Source of the DNA: Nocardioides sp.
GTDB taxonomy: Bacteria > Actinomycetota > Actinomycetes > Propionibacteriales > Nocardioidaceae
DNA length: 9,400 nt
Reading direction: 5' to 3'
Assembly: GCA_023252065.1 (NCBI GenBank)
Contig: JAHEXO010000049.1
Location: forward strand, 1-9,400
In this document: positions 5,836 to 9,400 of the stretch, piece after piece
How the letters are laid out: each line of letters opens with the position of its first letter
Position numbering within the stretch: the first letter of the stretch is position 1
The notes under the pieces: generated by a model
Told to the model about the DNA's origin: nothing
Seen by the model: only the letters and a program-made list of their open reading frames with translations
The model's database searches: none
Position numbers and translations under genes: made by a program

Positions 5836-6378
5836 CTATTCCTGAGGAGCCGGCTCCGACCAGGCGGGTCCGGACGCGGTCTGGACGACCGTCCACCCGC
5901 GAGCCAGGCCCTGCAGCGCCTCGCCCTCGACGGCGTACGGCGTGGGGCCGGCGACGTCGAGCAGCAGGGCCGCCGCCCCCTCCTGCAGCGCCGAGCGAGC
6001 GGCGTCGCAGGCGGTCACCGGCACCGGCCGGCCGTCGGGTCGCCAGGCGGCCAGGCTCTCGAGGCCGGTGAAACCGAGCAGTGCCTGCCGGCCGTCACGG
6101 CCGGTGAGGAGGACGGTGGCCATGTCGCTGGTCTTCTCGCGAGCCAGCCCGTGCGCGTCGTGCTCGACCTCGCCGAGGATCGCCACCACCGGCACCAGGA
6201 GCCGGGCCCGGCTCAGCGCGGCGAGCACGGCGAGGTGGCCGTTCGGGTCGGCGGGGTCGGCTGCGTAGGTAGTGAGCGCCGCACGCACCTCCGGGTCGGG
6301 CTCGCCGAGGTCGCCGGCGAACCCGGGCTCGGGGATGCTCCTGCCCCCGGACGGGTCGGGCACCGAAGGCTCGGACAT
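5836..6378 (-). CDS. SseB-family protein of unknown function
   Basis: This is a 180-aa protein matching the SseB N-terminal domain family of actinobacteria. The first 30 residues are Pro/Gly-rich and probably disordered. The domain runs from VRAALTTYAADPADPNGHLAVLAALSRARLLVPVVA (31-66) through EKTSDMATVLLTGRDGRQALLGFTGLESLAAW (81-112) and GAAALLLDVAGPTPYAVEGEALQGLARGW (134-162). The family name comes from a Salmonella type III secretion protein; nothing here suggests secretion, and no signal peptide or membrane segment is seen. Proteins of this family commonly lie just upstream of infC in actinobacteria. The ATG has no clear Shine-Dalgarno. CACGAT lies seven bases upstream, so a leaderless start is possible. 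The start is only 26 bases from the divergent membrane-protein gene. The biochemical role is unknown. Confidence 0.82.
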   Translation of the reverse strand: MSEPSVPDPSGGRSIPEPGFAGDLGEPDPEVRAALTTYAADPADPNGHLAVLAALSRARLLVPVVAILGEVEHDAHGLAREKTSDMATVLLTGRDGRQALLGFTGLESLAAWRPDGRPVPVTACDAARSALQEGAAALLLDVAGPTPYAVEGEALQGLARGWTVVQTASGPAWSEPAPQE

Positions 6379-6404
6379 GCGGGTGATCGTGCCATGCTGG
6401 AGGT

Positions 6405-6833
6405 GTGAACGACGTGTCGTGGGGAGCCCTGGCCCTCTCCCTCTCGGTGCTGGGCGGCATCTACACCTGGTGGGCGCTGCGCCACCGCGGGGTCACCGCG
6501 GCCGTGCGCGCGTTCGGGTTGACCCTGCTGCCGCTGGCCGCCTGGATGACCGGGCTGCTCTCGGTCTTCGGAGACGTCGTCGACACCTTCACGAGCTGGT
6601 TCGCCCATCTCGTGTTCAGCCCGGTGGTGTGGCTGGGGATGATGGTCTTCGTGATCGCGTTCGTGCTCATCGGCGGCGCCAATGCCGTCTCCCGACGGGT
6701 CGACCCCAAGCCCGCCAAGACCCGCGGTGGCGGCACGCCGAAGGCGGTCCAAGCGACGACCTCCGCCGACCCCCTGATCGATGACGACCTGGCCGAGATC
6801 CAGGCGATCTTGAAGAAGCGCGGCATCTCCTGA
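6405..6833 (+). CDS. Conserved actinobacterial three-helix membrane protein
   Basis: This 142-aa integral membrane protein of unknown function has predicted helices at about 6-25 (WGALALSLSVLGGIYTWWAL), 33-57 (VRAFGLTLLPLAAWMTGLL) and 74-92 (VVWLGMMVFVIAFVLIGG). A basic linker and an acidic C-terminal tail follow (DDDLAEIQAILKKRGIS, 126-142). Streptomyces homologues, as I recall them, share the GGIYTWW motif, the FSP-VWLG helix and the tail, so the tail is probably a conserved interaction element. Starts are GTG: 6405 has GGAGG only one base away, too close for normal use, so either the transcript is leaderless (CATGCT at 6393-6398) or translation starts at the in-frame GTG at 6414, 10 bases past GGAGG. 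The stop overlaps the next ATG (TGATG). Confidence 0.8.
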   Translation: MNDVSWGALALSLSVLGGIYTWWALRHRGVTAAVRAFGLTLLPLAAWMTGLLSVFGDVVDTFTSWFAHLVFSPVVWLGMMVFVIAFVLIGGANAVSRRVDPKPAKTRGGGTPKAVQATTSADPLIDDDLAEIQAILKKRGIS

Positions 6834-8065
6834 TGGCCGCCGACCCGGTGGGCGACGGACACGTCGCCCGCAACCGCCTGTGGGCACGCCTGAACGCGGC
6901 GGTCGCCAGCCTCGAGCAACCGCCGGCGACCCCGTTGATGGTGGTCGACCTCGACGCGTTCGACGCGAACGCGACAGACCTGGTCCGCCGCTCGGCCGGC
7001 AAGCCGATCCGGGTGGCCTCGAAGTCGCTGCGGGTTCCGGCGCTGATCGAGCGAGCCCTGGCCACCCCTGGCTTCCAGGGGGTGCTCGCCTACACGCTCC
7101 GCGAGGCGCTCTGGCTGGAGGAGCACGGGGTCAGTGACGACGTCGTCATCGCCTACCCGACCGTCGACCGGGCCGCGATCGCGGCGCTCCTCGCCTCGCC
7201 GTCCGCCGCCGCCCACATCACGCTGATGGTCGACGAGCCGCCCCAGCTCGACGTGATCGACGCGGTGCGCGCCTCTGCGGGCCAGCGGGTGCGAGTGGCC
7301 GTCGACGTCGACGCGGGGCTGCGGATGGGCGGCCAGCACGTCGGGCCGCGCCGCTCACCGCTCTACGACCTGGAGGACGTCCTCGCGTTCACCCGTGCCG
7401 TGACCGAGCGGCCCGGGTTCGACCTGGTCGGGGTGATGACCTACGAGGGACAGGTCGCCGGCGTCCCGGACGACGTACCGAGCCAGCGCGCCAAGTCCCT
7501 CGTCGTACGCCGGCTCAAGGCGGCCTCTATGGCCCAGCTGGCCGAGCGCCGGCGGGTGCTCGCCGAACGCCTGGGCGAGCTGGTCGACCTGGAGTTCTGG
7601 AACGCCGGGGGGTCCGGGTCGGTGCAGGCGACCGCCGCCGACTCCGCGGTGACCGAGATCGCGGCCGGGTCCGGGCTGCTGGTGCCGGGGCTCTTCGACC
7701 ACTACCAGTCGTTCACGCCGCGGCCGGCGGCCTTCTACGGGCTCCCAGTGACCCGCAAGCCGTCCGCTGCGATCGCGACCGTCCACGGAGGCGGCTTCAT
7801 CGCGTCGGGGGCGGTCGGCGCCGATCGAGCACCACTCCCCTGGGCCCCTCCGGGCCTGCACCTGACCGGGCTCGAGGGCGCAGGGGAGGTGCAGACCCCG
7901 CTGACCGGTCACCCGGCCGCGCTGCTGCGCGTCGGTGACCTGGTCTGGTTCCGCCACGCCAAGTCCGGTGAGCTGTTCGAGCACACCAACTCCGTCCGGC
8001 TCCTCGCCGGCAACGACTTCGTCGACGAGGTGGCGACCTACCGGGGCTGCGGGAACTCCTGGTGA
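6833..8065 (+). CDS. Fold-type III PLP enzyme, amino acid deaminase/aldolase (alanine racemase N-domain, D-threonine aldolase-like)
   Basis: This is a 410-aa pyridoxal-phosphate enzyme. The TIM-barrel domain starts at PLMVVDLDAFDANATDLVRR (34-53), and the PLP lysine is K64 in RVASKSLRVP (60-69). Further barrel motifs are VDVDAGLRMGG (157-167), LVGVMTYEGQVAG (198-210), FWNAGGSGSVQ (255-265) and EIAAGSGLLVPGLFDHYQSF (275-294). The C-terminal beta domain ends GDLVWFRHAKSGELFEHTN (368-386). Related D-threonine aldolases and D-serine dehydratases bind a metal with an H-x-D or H-x-C pair near this site; here it reads H375-A-K377. Substrate cannot be assigned; a D-amino or beta-hydroxy amino acid is expected. 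In Streptomyces, similar proteins are often next to an arabinono-lactone oxidase, which is absent here. The ATG overlaps the upstream stop and the TGA overlaps the downstream GTG, so it is the middle gene of a coupled operon. Confidence 0.85.
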   Translation: MAADPVGDGHVARNRLWARLNAAVASLEQPPATPLMVVDLDAFDANATDLVRRSAGKPIRVASKSLRVPALIERALATPGFQGVLAYTLREALWLEEHGVSDDVVIAYPTVDRAAIAALLASPSAAAHITLMVDEPPQLDVIDAVRASAGQRVRVAVDVDAGLRMGGQHVGPRRSPLYDLEDVLAFTRAVTERPGFDLVGVMTYEGQVAGVPDDVPSQRAKSLVVRRLKAASMAQLAERRRVLAERLGELVDLEFWNAGGSGSVQATAADSAVTEIAAGSGLLVPGLFDHYQSFTPRPAAFYGLPVTRKPSAAIATVHGGGFIASGAVGADRAPLPWAPPGLHLTGLEGAGEVQTPLTGHPAALLRVGDLVWFRHAKSGELFEHTNSVRLLAGNDFVDEVATYRGCGNSW

Positions 8066-8616
8066 GCAACGCCCAGGACGTCCTCGACCTGGCTCGCTCG
8101 CGGGAGCCGACGTTGGGCCGCGGGCGGCTGGTGTGCGTGGACGGGCCCGCGGGCTCGGGCAAGACCACCCTCGCGGCCGAGATCGGGTCGCTGACCGGCG
8201 CGCCGGTGCTGCACATGGACGACATGTTCGAGGGCTGGGACGGACTGCCTCGGATCACCGACCAGCTCGAGACGCTGCTTCGCCCGCTCGCCGGCGGCCG
8301 GTCGGGCTCCTACCGGCGGTGGGACTGGCCCGGGAACGCGTGGGCCGAGACGATCCTGGTGCCGCCGGCGCCCCTGCTGGTGCTCGAGGGCGTGGGGTCC
8401 GGCTCGGCCTCGGTGGCTGAGCTGATCACGGTGCTGGCCTGGGTCGAGGTGCCCTACGACCTGCGCATGGCGCGGGGGCTCGAGCGCGGCGGGATCGGGG
8501 TCGCGGACAACTGGCGGCAGTGGGCCGTCGACGAGCAGGACCTGTTCGCCCGTGAGCGCACCCGCGAGCGCGCGGACATCGTCGTCGACGGCCGGGTCGG
8601 GTCGCTCCCGGCCTGA
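8062..8616 (+). CDS. P-loop NTPase, uridine-kinase-like
   Basis: This is a 184-aa small ATPase/kinase. Walker A is GPAGSGKTT (28-36), preceded by the strand LVCVD. Residues 51-62 (HMDDMFEGWDGL) carry the DD pair typical of nucleoside/uridine kinase-like proteins, where one Asp acts in catalysis or substrate binding. LLVLEGVGSGS (105-115) is the Walker B-like strand, RMARGLERGG (135-144) a possible lid, and ADIVVDG closes the fold. It is shorter than classical uridine kinase (about 210 aa), and the substrate is unknown. The GTG start overlaps the upstream stop by four bases (GTGA), indicating translational coupling to the PLP enzyme. A compact GC hairpin follows the stop. The fold is certain; the substrate is not. 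Confidence 0.82.
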   Translation: MSNAQDVLDLARSREPTLGRGRLVCVDGPAGSGKTTLAAEIGSLTGAPVLHMDDMFEGWDGLPRITDQLETLLRPLAGGRSGSYRRWDWPGNAWAETILVPPAPLLVLEGVGSGSASVAELITVLAWVEVPYDLRMARGLERGGIGVADNWRQWAVDEQDLFARERTRERADIVVDGRVGSLPA

Positions 8617-8622
8617 GCGACC

Positions 8623-8635
8623 GGGCGGCCCGCCC
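8623..8635 (+). terminator. GC hairpin after the kinase gene, possible U-less terminator
   Basis: GGGCG (8623-8627) pairs with CGCCC (8631-8635) around GCC, six bases after the kinase stop. There is no T-run, so termination is uncertain. U-less hairpins are proposed as terminators in actinobacteria, and this one would separate the three-gene operon from the VOC gene 28 bases further on. Confidence 0.25.
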
Positions 8636-8663
8636 TGTCGGTGCCGCATGCCAGGGTCGGCGG

Positions 8664-9077
8664 ATGGACCCACGTATCTCGTTCGTGACCCTCGCCGCCC
8701 ACGACCTCGACGTCACCCGGGCGTTCTACGTCGACGGGCTGGGCTGGACCCCCGAGCTCGACGTGCCCGGCGAGGTGGTGATGATCAAGGTCGGCGACCA
8801 CCTCGTGCTCTCGCTGTGGGACGAGGCCGCGTTCGAGGCCGAGGTCGGCCCGATCGCCCGGGGAGACGGCACCCCGCCGTTCACGCTCGCCCACAACGTC
8901 GGCACCCGCGAAGAGGTCGACGCCGTCCTCGCGGACGCCCGGGCCCTGGGCGCAGAGGTCCGCGGCCCCGTCGAGCGCGACTGGGGTGGGTACACCGGCT
9001 ACTTCACCGCGCCCGACCGGGTGCAGTGGGAGATCGCGTTCAACCCCGGGCCGATCGGGCAGGCCGTCCTGCCGTGA
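8664..9077 (+). CDS. VOC-superfamily (glyoxalase/bleomycin-resistance fold) protein
   Basis: This is a 137-aa protein made of two beta-alpha-beta-beta-beta modules. Module one is ISFVTLAAHDLDVTRAFYVDGLGW (5-28) to DHLVLSLW (45-52). Module two runs from PFTLAHNVGTREEVDAVLADARALGAEV (72-99) to GGYTGYFTAPDRVQWEIAFNP (108-128). H77 and E123 stand where metal ligands often lie. The first-strand His of true glyoxalase I is not obvious, so glyoxalase activity should not be assumed. The usual DPDG-H/N-WE motif reads APDRVQWE. The ATG at 8664 has only weak AGGG upstream. No partner gene hints at the substrate; detoxification or small-molecule binding are both possible. A palindromic repeat lies 11 bases after the stop. 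Confidence 0.85.
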   Translation: MDPRISFVTLAAHDLDVTRAFYVDGLGWTPELDVPGEVVMIKVGDHLVLSLWDEAAFEAEVGPIARGDGTPPFTLAHNVGTREEVDAVLADARALGAEVRGPVERDWGGYTGYFTAPDRVQWEIAFNPGPIGQAVLP

Positions 9078-9088
9078 GCCGGGCGCCG

Positions 9089-9123
9089 GGTTTCGAGACG
9101 CTCGCAGAGCGAGCTCCTCAACC
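9089..9123. repeat. 35-bp palindromic intergenic repeat, copy B
   Basis: The architecture is GGTT, TC, GAG, AC, stem GCTCGC (9100-9105), loop AGA, stem GCGAGC (9109-9114), TC, CTC, AACC. Compared with copy A (4820-4854), five positions differ: one in the upstream unpaired pair, two in the loop, and two that are partners in the stem (G-C there, C-G here), so pairing is kept. It begins 11 bases after the VOC stop and ends 18 bases before the -10 box of the next gene. Confidence 0.75.
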
Positions 9124-9141
9124 GGCGGCGGGCGGGGCGGA

Positions 9142-9147
9142 TAGTCT
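9142..9147 (+). promoter_or_regulatory. -10 box for the epimerase-family gene (near-leaderless)
   Basis: TAGTCT fits TANNNT and ends eight bases before the ATG at 9156, so transcription would start at or one or two bases before the start codon. No Shine-Dalgarno precedes the ATG, which agrees with a leaderless message. No clear -35 is seen. Confidence 0.45.
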
Positions 9148-9155
9148 CGCGAGTC

Positions 9156-9400
9156 ATGACAGCGCCGTCGGGAGAGCAGTTCGAGATCGCCGCCAGCGGC
9201 TACCGCGCGGTGGTCACCGAGTGTGGAGCGGGCCTGCGCGAGCTCGAGCACGACGGGCGGGCCGTGATCGACGGCTATCGCGAGGACGACATGGCCGAGG
9301 GCGCCCGGGGCCAGCTCCTGGTCGCGTGGCCCAACCGGGTGCGCGACGGCGCCTACGAGTTCGACGGGCGTGACCTGCAGCTCGCGCTCACCGAACCGTC
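9156..9400 (+). CDS. Aldose 1-epimerase-family protein, N-terminal fragment (runs off the window)
   Basis: The first 81 codons of a galactose-mutarotase-fold protein are present. It starts MTAPSGEQFEIAASGYRAVV, with ECGAGLRELEHDGRAVIDGY (23-42) as the first beta strands and GARGQLLVAWPNRVRDGAYEF (50-70). The G-Q-L-L-x-x-W-P-N-R-x-R-D-G-x-Y motif is characteristic of actinobacterial aldose 1-epimerases, whose R in PNR belongs to the sugar site. The predicted role is interconversion of alpha and beta anomers of a hexose, or of a sugar phosphate. The catalytic His and Glu lie beyond the window, so activity cannot be confirmed. The leaderless promoter at 9142 suggests its own transcription unit. 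Confidence 0.82.
   Translation, partial: MTAPSGEQFEIAASGYRAVVTECGAGLRELEHDGRAVIDGYREDDMAEGARGQLLVAWPNRVRDGAYEFDGRDLQLALTEP

Noticed and set aside
8552..9373. 273-codon open frame on the plus strand across the VOC gene and the epimerase start
   Set aside because: It overlaps two genes with clear domain signatures in other frames; the product is Arg/Pro/Gly-rich without a domain.
1..9400. CRISPR arrays, insertion sequences, prophage genes, tRNA or rRNA genes, toxin-antitoxin pairs
   Set aside because: Read on both strands, no regularly spaced repeats, transposase or integrase motifs, cloverleaf or rRNA signatures were found; gene content is housekeeping.

Overview
The window is a GC-rich (roughly 70% G+C by eye) chromosomal segment from a high-GC actinobacterium. 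Gene order and protein sequences point to the Nocardioidaceae/Nocardioides neighbourhood, but that placement is inference. The supporting features are GTG starts, TANNNT -10 boxes sitting directly against start codons (leaderless transcripts), and the translation cluster infC-rpmI-rplT-rRNA methyltransferase-histidine kinase-pheS-pheT, which I know from Streptomyces.

Left part, mostly minus strand, listed in transcription order (right to left): an SseB-family protein (5836-6378); a 287-base gap holding a structured infC leader; infC with an ATC start (4865-5548); rpmI (4513-4707); rplT (4093-4476); and a SpoU/TrmH-type RNA methyltransferase (3287-4087). A plus-strand MerR-type regulator (2650-3279) interrupts the cluster. 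It converges on the methyltransferase with a 7-base gap and diverges from the next minus-strand gene, a soluble PAS histidine kinase (1404-2426). Then come pheS (214-1317) and the first 70 codons of pheT (1-212). Together these genes supply translation initiation (IF3), two large-subunit proteins (bL35, bL20), RNA modification and tRNA-Phe charging.

Right part, plus strand: a small three-helix membrane protein (6405-6833), a fold-type III PLP enzyme of the 'amino acid deaminase/aldolase' type (6833-8065) and a uridine-kinase-like P-loop protein (8062-8616). These overlap at TGATG and GTGA junctions and look like one translationally coupled operon. A VOC/glyoxalase-fold protein (8664-9077) follows, then the 5' end of an aldose-1-epimerase-family gene (9156-9400).

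No CRISPR array, prophage, insertion sequence, tRNA or rRNA was seen, and I see no undescribed multi-gene system. The signals most worth a second look are non-coding. They are a 35-bp palindromic repeat in two copies (4820-4854 and 9089-9123) with a compensatory stem change; a perfect 12-bp hairpin flanked by two smaller stems in the infC leader next to an ATC start; and a pair of near-identical C-rich hairpins plus an AT-rich dyad island between the kinase and the MerR gene.
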